This document shows, in pieces, positions 46,250 through 58,446 of a stretch of DNA of 64,000 bases. Below the pieces are notes generated by a model that saw only the letters and a program-made list of their open reading frames with translations, did no database searches and was not told the origin of the DNA. Source of the stretch: Morchella semilibera (lineage: Eukaryota; Ascomycota; Pezizomycetes; Pezizales; Morchellaceae); the NCBI GenBank assembly GCA_009192285.1, contig WBVU01000021.1, positions 402,995 to 466,994 on the forward strand, in the 5' to 3' direction. Each line of letters starts with the position of its first letter. Positions within the stretch are counted from its first letter, which is position 1. Position numbers and translations under genes: made by a program.

Positions 46250-47260
46250 TCTTGCAGATTCTGGATCGAGCAGGCCCACGGCACCCTTGGATGCAGGTAC
46301 GTACTCTAGAACGGCGTCGGTTGATGTGGGAGTGTTTCGTGGGGATGGGGGTTCTCAAACTGTTTTGGGCGCCATTAGTAGCGCGGGGGTATATAGGCGC
46401 TGGGAACGTGGGACTGCTCCTTGGCCTGCCCCCGCGCCCGTTAGTGACGTGAGTGCAGTCTTCGGAGCGTCGTTGGCTACAATGCCAGACACCCGCGACA
46501 TGGGAAGATGTCGTTAGCCATATGGAAATACTCGAGCGCCGTCGGCAACGTGGGGGTGCTCTAGGCGGGAGGCTCCTTGCGGCGGTGTTAGCTACGTGGG
46601 TAGAGTGCTTAGTGGCGGGGGTGTTGTCGGAGGTGTCGTTGCAGGGGTTGGGGCGCTCCGTGGGCTATAGATACCCCGCGCTTGCGTAACTGAGTCGTTG
46701 TTGGGGACACGGAAGTCCTTTGGCTGGTGGAGAGGCCATTGGCGACATGGGAGTTGTCTTGCTGCAGAGTTCCGTTGGCGACAGCAAAATAATCTTTCGA
46801 TTCCTCCCGCTTTTGTTGGCAGCGTGGAATTAAGTACCCCCTGACAGGCGCTGACGCCGCCGGCGGTGTGGAGATGCACCTTAGTAAGTTCCCTCTTAGC
46901 TAGAATATCGTCTGTAATATAAAAATTAAAATAATTGAATACCCCCTACTTCCCGTTAGTAATGTGAAATACTTGTCCACTATCTTCCGCAACATAAAAG
47001 TAGTCTATGCATACCCCGCGTTCGCCGTTTGCAGTGTGGGAATACCCTTTGACAGCCGCTGATCTGATCCCGCCGGCGATGTGGTCATACCCGTCTGTGC
47101 ACTTAGGCGACGCTGGCGGTATGAAAATAACCTTTCAACACCTCGCTGGCGAGTGGAAGGACCCTTTCGCTAGAGCTACCCCTCCGACGACGTCGCTGCT
47201 GACGTGGGGGTGCTCCTCCGCAGGCGACGGCTTGTGTCGCGTCAGAGCCATCGCTGGTAG
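46250..47260. repeat. Degenerate minisatellite, cluster 2
   Basis: About twenty diverged copies of one unit recur every 35-50 bp. Examples are TCGTTAGCCATATGGAAATA (46511), CGTCGGCAACGTGGGGGTGC (about 46540), CGTTGGCGACAGCAAAATAA (about 46773), CGCCGGCGATGTGGTCATAC (47071) and CGCTGGCGGTATGAAAATAA (47111). The shared core is CGYYGGCRAYRTGGRARTA, often followed by CCTTT. It is not protein coding in any steady frame. Confidence 0.65.
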
Positions 47261-49663
47261 GATATAGGTGCACCCCCCCTCTTCGTGACGCGCTCTGAGC
47301 CTCCGCGCTGGTTGGCGCTTTCTCTGCGTGTTATCTGGCGTGTGGATCGGTATGCGCTTTAGTGTCTTGTGGTGCGGGGTCCGGTAGTCTTCATCTGGGT
47401 TAAATGCAAATTCGGATACCTTGTGGCAAAGAATCTTACTACATGCGCCATCGTCCCGCGGCTCGCCACTTTCAACTTTTCCGTGCGTGCTGTGCTAGGG
47501 CGTACACTTCGGTCCCAGATGGGTTACTTCTGCCACCCGCCCCTCCATCGTCAACTGGCGTCACTGCCGCTTAGTCATAGGCTATCACTCGGGTGTGGGT
47601 GCCGTTAAGTTGCTGGGATTATTGTTGCGAGCCGGGGAAAAGATCTCCTCCCTGCAATAATTGTGGCAAGATCCAGACCACTATCATCTTATGTCATTAC
47701 TGCATTTGTGCCATTAAGGCAATTACTGTTATAAAAGGGCAGCTAAATTCCCTCCTGTATTAGAGGTAGGCATCACAAGAATTACTTCCGCTACAATAGT
47801 CAATATTTCGGGCATTATGGTCGGCGTGATCTTGGCGCGCTCGTAGTAGTGGGGCCGTCGTCTAGGAAGCCTGTGTGAGGTAGTGGTGGAGGGCTTGGTC
47901 TCCCGGGTGGTGGATGGAACCCTAACCCTGGGTTTGGGGTGACGGAGGCGACACTGGGAGGGAGTTGTGGGTTGTTGCATGTGTGCGTGGTTCTCTGCAG
48001 CCTCCGGGCTCGCTTGGGTGGGGGTGTGGAAGTTGTGGATCTGGCTATGGTGGACTGGGCGAGCGGGTTAGTCGATCTCTAGCTTGCGGGTTTGGTGAAG
48101 GTTACGGTCTGGTCCTGCGTTGCTTAAGAGAGCGCCGGGGGGGGTTAAACATAGGGTTGTTCCTTAAAACGGTACTTGTAGCTGATTGCCGGGGACAAGG
48201 TCCATGTGGGGACTGCGGTCTACGCGGGTTGTGTTTATACCTATGTTTGCGAAGATTATTTGACGGGTGGGGGTTTGTGGAGGTGGCCGGTGGGGTATGT
48301 TTTTCTTCGCTCTCTTCCTCGCTTAGCGGTTTTTTTTTTTGGCGGCCGGTCCTCAGTGGTGGGCTTTTGGTTATTAGTTTGGTCTGTCAGTCTCTCTCGA
48401 TAGAGATGACGTCGGAGGCCTTCTAGCGGGTGTGTAACACAGCTTCCGCTCGTTTACCGCGTCGGCGGTAGTGTGTGCGTAGGCTTTTAGGTCTGAGGCA
48501 TCGGGCTTTCTACAACCTTGCTGGTGGGGTATCTACCTACCCATCTCCTCGTTTGTCCCCCCACCCCGGGACAGAGGGGTACAGATTCCATTATTGCACC
48601 CCGCGCCGTCAACGTTCTCTATGGTCGCGCCGTCCTTGATAAACCGGTTCTCGGAGCAGTCGCTTACACTTTTGGTAGGACACCATGCTCTGCACTAGGC
48701 CTCCAACCGCGTTCTGCCGGACATTGGGCGCTTGTAGGCTTGTTGGCGTATTTTAGACGTATGGGCGTGCGCCCATGAGGTTGGTCGGGTCTCTGCTGCT
48801 CTATCGAGCTAGAAGTAGCTGTGCTGTGGGTTGCGGTGTATAGATGATCGGCGGCCCCCGTGGCTGGGCTGGTAGAGCAGAGGCCATGGGGGGGGGGGGG
48901 GGGGGGGGTTTGGGGGAAGAGGGCGGTGGTAAGGGGAGTGAGAAGCGGGAGCACATCTTCTGCACTCGGCAGACAATCAGGTAACGGGTATCGGCACTAC
49001 ATCTACATGCGCTTTATCACCGCGGAATGGTAAAGTGTATATACCCCCCCTCTGTTCCCCCTTGGGCGGCGGTAGAGGGCCGGGAGTACGCTCAGGGGAT
49101 AAAATGGCGCGCCGCCACACCTGTGAGGCTGCATGCGGGCACGAAGAAAGTAAAAAAAAAAAAAAAAAAAAAAAAGGTGATGGCAGGACGGTAATCATAG
49201 CGGATCACTCGGGATGGCTAGTCGAGTGATTTGTCGTGACGGGATATCGGCGGTTGTGTTTCTTTTTGCCCTGGACAGCGCGTTTAAGCATACCGTTAAA
49301 AAAATATTAGGAAAAAAATACCATGAAGATACATATGTAGGCAAAGAGACGCTAAAGCCAACGGGGTTATGACCAGACATAGGATCAATAGCATCTGGGC
49401 TCAGCATTTCCTGGTTCGTCACTTGACTGCATGTTTTCTTGGTGTTTTTCTCTTAACAAGAAGTCCAGTGAGCTTAAACACCCTGATCATGCTATCAGGA
49501 GTTGTTTCCAGGTCGCCATCCATTTCACTTTATGGGGGCGGGTGGTGGCGGACATCTTGGCGCCAAGACACTTCCCACTCTGCCGATGAGTCACTCCACA
49601 TCCGGTTTTATTACGACGGGGATAATGGGATTATATAACTCATGATTGGACTTTGCACACCAA
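47261..49663. other. Gene-free GC-rich stretch with long homopolymers
   Basis: No supported gene. It holds a 21-base G run at 48888-48908 and a 24-base A run at 49152-49175. The long plus-strand frame at 47965-48426 is Gly/Leu/Arg-rich low-complexity translation of G-rich DNA. Confidence 0.5.
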
Positions 49664-49745
49664 GCCCTGATGGTCTAGTGGTATGATTCCTGCTTTGGGT
49701 TCTCTTGAATGCAGGAGGTCTCCGGTTCAATCCCGGATTAGGGCC
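49664..49745 (+). tRNA. tRNA-Pro (anticodon UGG) with a 10-nt intron
   Basis: The acceptor arms GCCCTGA and TTAGGGC pair over 7 bp, and the discriminator is C as usual for proline. The D-arm and A box match the eukaryotic tRNA-Pro pattern, TGGTCTAGTGGTATGATTC. The anticodon stem is CCTGC with GCAGG; the loop reads TTTGGG, then a 10-nt intron after position 37, then T. The T-arm is TCCGG TTCAATC CCGGA. Mature length is 72 nt. No long T run follows immediately; a TCTTTTTG stretch starting about 10 bp downstream may serve as the Pol III terminator. Confidence 0.93.
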
Positions 49746-52700
49746 TGTAGAAAATCTTTTTGTGTCGTCGCACCATGCCCCCTTTCCTCTCCCTACTTTT
49801 GTCGTCGGCGCTTTTTAAGGGTTGCGGCCTCTGGGGATTTGCGGTGTGCTGTTGGGAGTTGGGGGCTTGTCCGGCTTGGGGGCGCGTGCGGCGGGCTTTG
49901 TTCAGCCTAGGGGGAATCTTGCTTTGGGGGTATCCCAGAGGTAAGAGCGATAGATTAGCACGTTCTGAATAACGGCAAGGACTTAGGACTCGGGGATATC
50001 CTAGAATGCTTCCCAAATAGGACGTAGCTATTTGTATGATATTATCGATTAGTAATCGCTACACCTTGTTGGTACTTGCGGTGGGGATAAACTTCCTTCA
50101 GGTCTGCGCAAGGGGCGGACGCTGTCGTAACAAATAGGTGGCGCCAGAAGCTTATTCTCGGGCAAGTACAGGAAGGATGGGGAAGTCATACAGGATCCGT
50201 GTCACCGTTTAGTGGGGTTTAGGCTTTGTAGTTTTTCACCGAGCGGGAAGGGTTTGGAGTACTAGGAGAGAATATTGAGTGTAACCTTGTAAAGGAATGT
50301 TTGGTTTAGGATCTAACTCACTCCCGATCACTGTCTCTCTATTGCTTTGTCAAAATCAAGAGTGTCCTTAAGTAATGTCAAGGACCCAGTACTTATAAAG
50401 CAATTGTAGTAGCAATTGTAAGAAGGAGATGCCGGAGTAACAAGGTGCGGATACTTACTGCGGCTGACGTTAGAGTTACAGAACGATACACGGGATGATC
50501 TGGCACTTGCAACATATCCTGTTCAGATACGCGACGCTCCTGAAAAATTCCAAGGAACTAAGATGATTTGCTATAATTGGTTTCAATAACCCATGCCACC
50601 GGTAATAGTTTGTGAAATAGGATAGTGACTTTACGTGTAGTGGAATTACTTAATAGGGCCCTGATTCACTCTGAGGGTAGGATTTGTGATATTTTTAGGT
50701 AAGGAGATATGAAAAAAGACTTTTTACTTTCATCCCGTATTGTTCAATTGGAAGAGTGCCTTAATAGGGTTTCGGTAAATGCAACCTCCTCTATTGTTTT
50801 GGATCTGTATCGGGGTTTACCACGAGATTCTGTCGACTTCGAGAACAGTGACAACCCTCCGAGGATCGCCGAAAGGATTAGAATACTATAGGCAGAGAAC
50901 ATCTCTCGATAGGCTCTCTTACCAATAGAGGTAAGCACTCCCGGGCTTTGGGTACGCCATATAGGCTCCTTGTATGAGTCTTTGGATCCTCAGCGCGGGT
51001 GGTGGGGGCATGAGCTATTACTCAAATGAGTGATAGACAATGAGGACACCCATTTCGTGGGTTGGGAGTAATGTGACCTCTTATGAGAGTGTCACAATAT
51101 TTGTAGGGGATCAGTCACCAGCTTGACTGGAAGTAACAGGAACTCTAAGCGGAAACCACCAATCTTTGGTTATCACCTTACCAAGAGATTGATGGATAAT
51201 AAGGAGCTGTTTCTGTGAAGAAACGTAGCCCGCTAGGCAGTGTCCGCAACGGCCAGGTCCAGATTGTAGATATCTATTGATGGCTTGGCAGTGCTTGTAG
51301 ACTGGACGGGCTATATGGCCATGGTCTCTCCAGTCCCTGACTTTGCCAGGACTATAGATAAGGCACCGGACGATAGGTATCTATGAAATCATGGGTGATC
51401 ACTCGGTTTGGGCGACCATATTGGATTATCAGTGTGGGACTTCATATTTTGAGCTCTGGTACGAAATAGTGCTGGCCCTCGTGCTAGGACCGCAAATATC
51501 GGTAGGCACCAATGCGGGGCTGTAGATGTCAATGCAGGACTGTAGATATCTGCATGGCAAGCGCCACAGCCTATGCCAAGATATAACCATATAATCCAGA
51601 CTACAGTCGGTAGTCCTAGCCCAATAGCCGGTGGTCGGTCCCCGATACCTGCTCAAGACCGACTACAGCCCGTAGTTGGTCCGGTCCCTACCCCCAGGAC
51701 CGACGGACTGCCCCATTGCGAATCATATAGGTTTTGTGATCTGCCTCGATGATATCATGCATATCATGCCGCGGGAAATTGGCGCTCCATTTTCTTTTTC
51801 TAACCTTTATTTACGCGATTCATGAATTAAGAAAGGAGGAAGGGAAAGGAAAAACCTAGATTTATGGGTTGAGTCTAATCAAGCTTTTTATTCTCCAATA
51901 ATAGCATCTCCACTAATGCTGCAATTCTCGACCAACCTGCAGTGGGGCTACGTTTATCCCCTTACAACTAAAGCTAAACACGGTATTTGCGCGATATGAT
52001 CAGGGTGACTAGCATATCACGATGCTGTCTGTCTGTGCGTGTGTACGTTTGGATAATAGGGGTAAACATGTACAGTGGGTTAAATTCTCACCCAGAGTCT
52101 ATTTGTAGCAGTGTTGGACGGGGTATGAGTAAACGACATCATCTTGAGAGAGAGGACATACAGTGTCGTAATTACCAGGGAAAGCAAACCAGTGAAAGAA
52201 CTCAAGCGCGGGTGCACCTGAGCCCTTTCAATTTGGTCCGGCATAAACGGTTACTCTTGGGTCGTGCGTGCGCGCGTCATGTTACAATCGATATCGTGAT
52301 ATTGGGCATGCTTGGTGGAATACGCCAGACCTTTCTTCCCGATACTGTTTCATTAACGACTAGATATGAAGTTTGTTCGACTGATAGGGCCTCAAATCAC
52401 GACCTAAAGTGTTCTTCTCTGATCGGGTGTTTGCTTTAAACTCTTATCATCCTCATGGTGCTAGTCAACAATCTCCAAACCACCTTTCAGTCCCGGGGTG
52501 GTATTGTAGTTATTGTATAATCTCGCTGCTGCTTGTCAATATTGGAGCATCACAATGTCTTGAACCGCGGTTGTGAGGACGGGACTTTAGGCCTATCTGC
52601 ATAGACCTGATAACCTCAACGGTAGGGTTGAGTCTTCGGAGAGGCTGCCGTATATTATGGGGGTAGGATGAGTTTAACGAGCGTCATCGAGCAGCTCGCA

Positions 52701-55700
52701 TATTAATCCGGCCTTGATACTTTATTGGCACTAGAGGAGAGTAGACTTTCTTGTTCTCTCTTGTGCTGGCTGGCACTACGTTTATTTCAGCGTTTACGTG
52801 CAACTGCCTGTTCACCCATGATGCGTATCTGACGCCAGAGGCCTGTAAGGCCGCCTTCACCACTACTTTCATCAGCGGTATAAAGCCTGGCAGCTGCCCA
52901 AACATCCCAGGTCGTCATTTTCCATAGTAGGCTGTCATTACCACAATCTCTTCAATGTTGTATCTTTCCTTGTTTTATTGGTAATGCTTAGAAAGTACAT
53001 AGTACAGCGATCTGTACTTATGGTGTGAATTCACACTTCTGTGCTCTGCCGGCGCCTGACGTTTGCTAGGCCTTCCTTACTCCCCTTCGCTGGCAGGTCA
53101 GAATGCCCGGCCGGTGTCAAGGTGGTTTAGCTCCTCTCTTGGTCTGGAATCCTTTTTTCTCCTTGTGTGACAAGCGAGAGATACTTGGTAGCGCTTGTTT
53201 CTTATGATTTCTTGTCAACCTGACTCGCATGCTTTTACTAGCAGCGGGAGCGCTATGTTGGCTTAGTCTTCCTCCGCTTTGGTTAGACTAGTCTTGAGGC
53301 GAGGTAAGGTAAGCTTTCCCTTTAAGCTTTTGCTATTCTAGTCAGGTAGTGCTCGGAGTGGGTTCTCCACATTGTCCTTGTTAGATTTGAACTTCTAGAC
53401 TGGTATGCCTTCATTCCGGCGTTACGAGGCTCTTCCTTTGCTTCACCAGTATCAACACCCTAGCTGGCCTCCTTCACCGCTACCGCCCCTACGCTGCATA
53501 TAGACCAGCGTGGAGGGGTGTATACTCTCTTCATTATCGCACTTTCACCCATTTCTGCTGATATTTGACCGGCGTAATAGTCTCCCTTGCTGTGGTATCA
53601 CATCCTCTGGACGAACGATATCCACACAGTGCCAATTCCTACGCGAGATTTTCCTCCCAAGAGTGGTCTGTAGCCCCCTTTCTCGTGTACCTTTCCACTC
53701 GCCTGTGCCAGCCCTAGCACGGTAGTGGTCCTCTCTCGTATTGTGATCCTGGATGCTGCTCTGCCGACCTAATTGCCGAATTTCCAAGGTTGCCACCCAA
53801 CCTTTGGTTATACATAGCCCTAAACCTAAAGATCTGGCAAGTAGAAGAATGGAACATTGATTCGCTCTCAGGTCCTGGCTGGTTCCGGTCTTTCGTTATA
53901 ATCAGTCCCCAGGTAGATGGACAGACAGGTGGTGGCTTGGTAGCCCTCCTTGCGCCATTGTCCTATTTCTCCTGCCCGATAGCGGCTATGGCAGGTGTTG
54001 TGACCGGATCGCTTAACTCGCTGGTGTCAGCTACCCAGATGGGTGCTGTCTATACTCGCTGTGCATCAACGGTTGACATTTCTACCTTGTCCGGCACCCC
54101 CGTCGGCTGTTGTGGTTGACTACCTATGCGGCGGCTTTCATCTTCTTGCACTCAAGCACCCCTCTCATCGCCGGTCTTGATGGCTTAGCCCTGCCAGGGG
54201 CTCTTTGGAATCTGCTCGGCGGTCACGTCAGCTCCTATGTATGTATCAGTAACAGACTCCCCCGTGTGAGGGGACGTGGGTTGTGCCATGTATGGGTTAA
54301 CCGATGGGATACCCCCCCATTGAACCTTGGGCGTTATTGTGATTGTGTAGATACGTTTTAAGAGTTCCTGTATGAGCGTTATCTGCTGGACTCAGTCTGT
54401 AGTATCACCACCTTCTTGGCGCGTGGAGTGATTGCGCACCTAGGCTATGCAGGTGTTTTTGGTGGCGGAGAACGAGACGCCACTGTTCCTGGCCGGCGGA
54501 TTCGGGTTGGGTGGTCTGTTGACGATCGAACAGGCGGTTTCTGTTGCGTCCTGTGAGTGTTGTACGCGCTAGGATTGGGGGGATGGCCGTGCACTCCACG
54601 CAGTTGATCTACTTGCCCTTCCCTATTTACCTGTCTAGTCTCCTTATCGGAGCGTCGAGCAGTATCTTCCTACCAGGTTGTAAGCCCACGATAAAGCATT
54701 CTTTTTCATAAGCGCCTTTTCGGGTGTGCGCTCTTGTCCCGATAGTTTGGGTCGCCGGTTGGTATGGTAGCCGAAACACTATAGTATACACCCCTAGCAC
54801 ACTCTCCATTAGCCCATAAGGAAATCATAGTCAGTACTCCGAGTTGCTCTAAGTCCTAGTTGGGTCTGGTCAGCCCTTGGCGGTGCTAGCTTGCACGCTT
54901 TGGGAAGGTGGGGTTAGGGTTGCGTACCTCGCCCGCTTGCTAAACTGTTGGTGGGTGTAACGAACCTTAGAGGTCTGCGTGGTGGGGATGAGGGGTTTAT
55001 ATAGATTTCGGGGTGGCGTGTGGGCCATTCTATTGATGCGAGGGGCGGGGGTTTGTTTCTGTGCGCCAGGGTTAGGGCTTGGGTTGACGGTGTTCTAGCG
55101 TGTTTCTTTGTGCAGTCACGCACCCACACATTGAATTTTCCCACTCGTTGACGTTTCTGGACTAGACTGGGTGCACATGGGGACTAGGAGTGGTGGGAGG
55201 ATTTTTTTTTTTGGTTTTCGTTTTCAAGGGTCACTTGCTCCCGGCGCTCTGTAGGTACGGTGGTCATGGGCTCGAGTGGGACCATCTGATAACTACCTGA
55301 TCGACAGCATAATGAAGCTGTCTGTCAAGGTGTTATTGGTTTCGCGTTCCTCCTTCCACCGACAGCCCCCCCCCCAAAAAAAAAAAAACCAAAAAAAAGG
55401 GGGGGCCACCCAACAACCCCCCTGGAATTAATGTTTTCGGGACTTTGCGCGCCAGAGTGCATCTACCGAGAGGTAATAACATCTTCTCTGAGGACTTCCG
55501 AAAATGCCACATGCTCCACCCATCGGCAGCAGCTTGTTACGTCCCTTGCCACTTCCGCAACCACAACACTGAGATCTTCCAATGGAGTCTTAGCTGGGGC
55601 GGTCACGGTTTTCTCCCCAGCATGCCCCGCAGGTACTCTACTAGGTGAAGGAGAGAGTGGAAGTTTCCGAGCATGCGTGTGATTCTTTGCTTTTATGACT

Positions 55701-56442
55701 GTACCTGTTTTTCCGCCTCTGCAGCCTAGGTTTGCTGCTAACCATTGGTGCAACAGAGTCAGGGGGACTCGGTATACCTACTATCCTTGGTGGGTACGCT
55801 TCATCTCTAGGAGACCAAACATCTCGGTGTAAACCACAGCGCCGGTAGGTGAAAGCCCCGCCGTTGCACCAGAGTTTATGGAAATCAAACAGCAATTGGA
55901 AGGCTAAGTGGGAATGGAGCACTTAGGAGGAGGCGGGATTTAGTAGGAAGTAGAGCACTCCAGCCATGCAAGCGATAATCTCAGCGCTAGGATGATGGGA
56001 CGAAATATTTCCATCGTCTAGCGATTCTAGGCTGCTAGTCACCCCGCAAAACATTGACAATTCACTCAAGATTTAGTTTTGTGCTTTAAGCCATAGTTTT
56101 GGAGGGCTCAAAAGTTCTGTGGCAACAATGCCGGGGGACCAATACCATCCATTGAGCGTTCATAGGGCGTGGCCCTAGAGGACCCATTCCTTTCTTGTGT
56201 GGGATGTGGGGAGATTCCGCTGCTGGGATAGTCATAGTTAGTCACTGTGGTAGTAGTGATCTCCTGGACTGATTGGCTGATTGATTCTTTGATAAACGGA
56301 CAAGTTCCTCTCCTAGAGACATAGAGGTATGCAACCATGTATTGGAGCGGAGAGAAAGCAGAAATAAGACCTTCCTCCCCTCTGATTCTCGCCACATAAG
56401 GACGATCTGCATATCACGGGCCAGCAAGAAAAGGCGAGACTC
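49746..56442. other. Long gene-free stretch
   Basis: No gene could be supported in 6.7 kb. Around 52950-54600 the plus strand is pyrimidine-rich and frames are broken on both strands, which suggests an old decayed element that I cannot identify. Telomere-like motifs occur near 54913 and 55066. A stretch of C, A and G homopolymers lies at about 55366-55406. At 55463-55753 (-) a short frame contains P-L-E-D-L-S-V-V-V-A-E-V, faintly like exon 1 of the gene family further right. Confidence 0.45.
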
Positions 56443-57023
56443 TCAGTCCCTAGCAATTCTGCTCTCCGGCAACTCCCCCTCCGCCCCGCTCTGCACTAAA
56501 GGCTCAGGACTCCGCGCCACCTTACACTCCCCGGTAAGCATCTCCACAACCCTGTTGCTCTTCACCCCATACTCAACCATCGCCCTCCACTGCGCCTCCA
56601 GCGCTTGCAGCCGCCACACCTCCCTGCCCGCGTCGAGCGGTACCGCCTCGAGCAGACACGCCCGCAGTCGCTGCTCAGCGTCTACCAGGTTAGATACCGC
56701 CCCACAGAGCCTGACAACGCGCTCTTTCCATCCATCGGGGTCCTGGTCGGTGGGGGCTGGGCGGGCTTTAGTAGGGGTTCTGCATACTGTGGGAGGATGG
56801 GATGGGTACCGCTTGCCTTGGCCTCGGCCTCGGCAGGAGGTGATTCCAACTCTTTCAGGATGGAACGCAGGACGTCGGCGAAGGGGTCTAGGATGGCCAG
56901 CTCCTGTTGGCAAACCGTGTTGACGAGCGCGGGGAGATCGTTAGCGTTGGTGGGAGATTTGGAAGCGCCATCACCGTGGGGTGGGGTAGCGTGGGGCGGG
57001 GGTGTGGTGCCTTGGGGGTTCAT
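56443..57023 (-). CDS. Tandem orphan family member 1 (168 aa, EQxLR/AxD family)
   Basis: Function unknown; one of four related neighbours. The exons are 57023-56817 and 56742-56443. The intron 56743-56816 (74 bp) has a GC donor in its best consensus, AAG|GCAAGC, a TACTAAA branch site and an ACCAG acceptor; the phases give exactly 169 codons. Residues 1-28 are Pro/Thr-rich. Residues 30-61 form a predicted helix with Q-Q-E-L-A-I-L and S-I-L-K-E-L-E. Exon 2 has a second helix with D-A-E-Q-R-L-R-A-C-L-L at about 90-100, and the protein ends I-A-R-D. No signal peptide or membrane segment is seen. It is the leftmost member, on the same strand as the others. A run of C on the coding strand precedes its ATG. 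Confidence 0.72.
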
Positions 57024-57807
57024 GGGTGCTGGGGGGGGGGGGGGTTGGGTTGAAGTTTCTTGTATTGTGTGAGGTAAAGAGACAATTTTAATTCAGAGGA
57101 GTAATCGAGTGGAGGAGCCCTGTCTCTCATTCTCCGTTCTTTCTTTCGCCTCCTTTTATCCTCATAAGTTACACGTTACCTCTTGGCACAACCCGTAGCA
57201 CAAGTGTTGAGGGTGTGTATCACAAAAAAGTCGAAGATTGGGTTAGGGCTGGGATTAGGGTTAGTTAGTTGTAGCAAGAGACGGATCGGAACAAGACCGG
57301 GATCGGCAAGGGTGGCAGATCGCGGCCTGAACGGCCCGAGGCTGATGAGCCTACCCGCCGCTAGCAGTTTTGCCTGCAGGGATCTTTCTTTAGTGCTTGG
57401 AAATGAAATCGTGAATAGAAAAATACATCCCCGAATTTAAAAATATATATTAACGACTACTCCTTCCCTACTAACTATTCGACCATGTATCTTTCTGCAC
57501 TTATATCTACGTTTGGATACCGACTGTAAGCTCCCGTGGGGGAGGGGAGGAGCAACTAGAAATCTTCAATCATAAATACCAAACCACAATTAGCCGTTAA
57601 CCTATCGTGTGGGCTGTAACTATAGCCAACTTCTAGTCTCCACCGACCGCCAATGCGCCTATCGTATCTGACCAGTTCCGCACCCCTTCCTGTTTCTCAC
57701 ACTCGGAGGAGGCAGCAACACAGCAAAGATCAGGTCTCAGTAAACCATATATAATACATCTCGACCCGGAAAAAGAAGGCGAGATCAACAACGACATGTG
57801 CTTTAAC
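57024..57807. other. Intergenic region between family members 1 and 2
   Basis: A G run at about 57031-57042 sits just upstream of the member 1 start. A telomere-like GGGTTAGGGCTGGGATTAGGG lies at about 57240. No other gene. Confidence 0.5.
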
Positions 57808-58446
57808 CTAGTCCTTAGCAATACCTCCCTCCCCAACCTCGCCCTCCGCCTTATCTTGCACCTTCCCCGTGCCTCGGGACAAAAAAATGGTGCGCATGGG
57901 CTCCGACTCCTCGTTCAGCATTCTCGCGCTCCTGATCAGCTCTTCTTCAAACGCCGTCGACTCTCTCTCCTGCGCCTCCGCCGCCCGCTGCTGCCACACG
58001 CTGCCTTCCTGTGACAAATCTTGGAGTAGATAGGTGCGGAGGCTCTGCTCGTCGCGGACGAAGGTGGCCAATTGATTGAACAACCTGCTCATGTTCCTGT
58101 AGCGATCCACGTAGTGCATGTCATGCTCTGAGATGTGTCCGGTGGGCCCTGGGGTGTGTGTGTATTAGTGCTTTGCGTGTCTTCATAGACGTGGGGGAGG
58201 GGGGGAGGTCGGGTACCAACCTGGGGTGTCGGAGTAGCATTTACAGTGGGGTTTGATCTCCTTCAGACAGGCCCGCATGGCTTCGGTGGCTGTGCCGAGA
58301 ATTTGGACCTCCCGCTTGTTGAGCTCGTCAAGGGCCGCGAGGGGGTCTTTGGAACTGGGTTCGGAGAGGTCTTCGTCCTGGGACGCATCGGCGTCCGGCG
58401 GGGGGCTGGCGCCGGTGGTAACGGTGAAGGTCTTGTAGGCGCTCAT
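57808..58446 (-). CDS. Tandem orphan family member 2 (188 aa, EQxLR/AxD family)
   Basis: The exons are 58446-58221 and 58148-57808. The intron 58149-58220 (72 bp) has a GTTGGT donor and a CCCAG acceptor; the join gives exactly 189 codons. The acidic Pro/Asp N-terminus leads into a helix at about 35-65 (L-N-K-R-E-V-Q-I-L..M-R-A-C-L-K-E-I-K). After a His/Asp linker, exon 2 begins a long helix with V-R-D-E-Q-S-L-R-T-Y-L-L at about 106-117, then Gln/Glu-rich helical sequence, and ends G-G-I-A-K-D. The two helices and the A-K-D ending match members 1 and 3 at the same places relative to the intron. No known domain is recognised. Confidence 0.78.

Noticed and set aside
47965-48426. 153-aa plus-strand frame
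   Set aside because: Low-complexity Gly/Leu/Arg translation of G-rich DNA; no domain, no intron signals.
51987-52439. 150-aa plus-strand frame
   Set aside because: No recognisable motif and ordinary composition for a chance frame.
53790-54119. 109-aa plus-strand frame in a pyrimidine-rich zone
   Set aside because: The zone has broken frames on both strands; it may be an old decayed element, but no family could be named.
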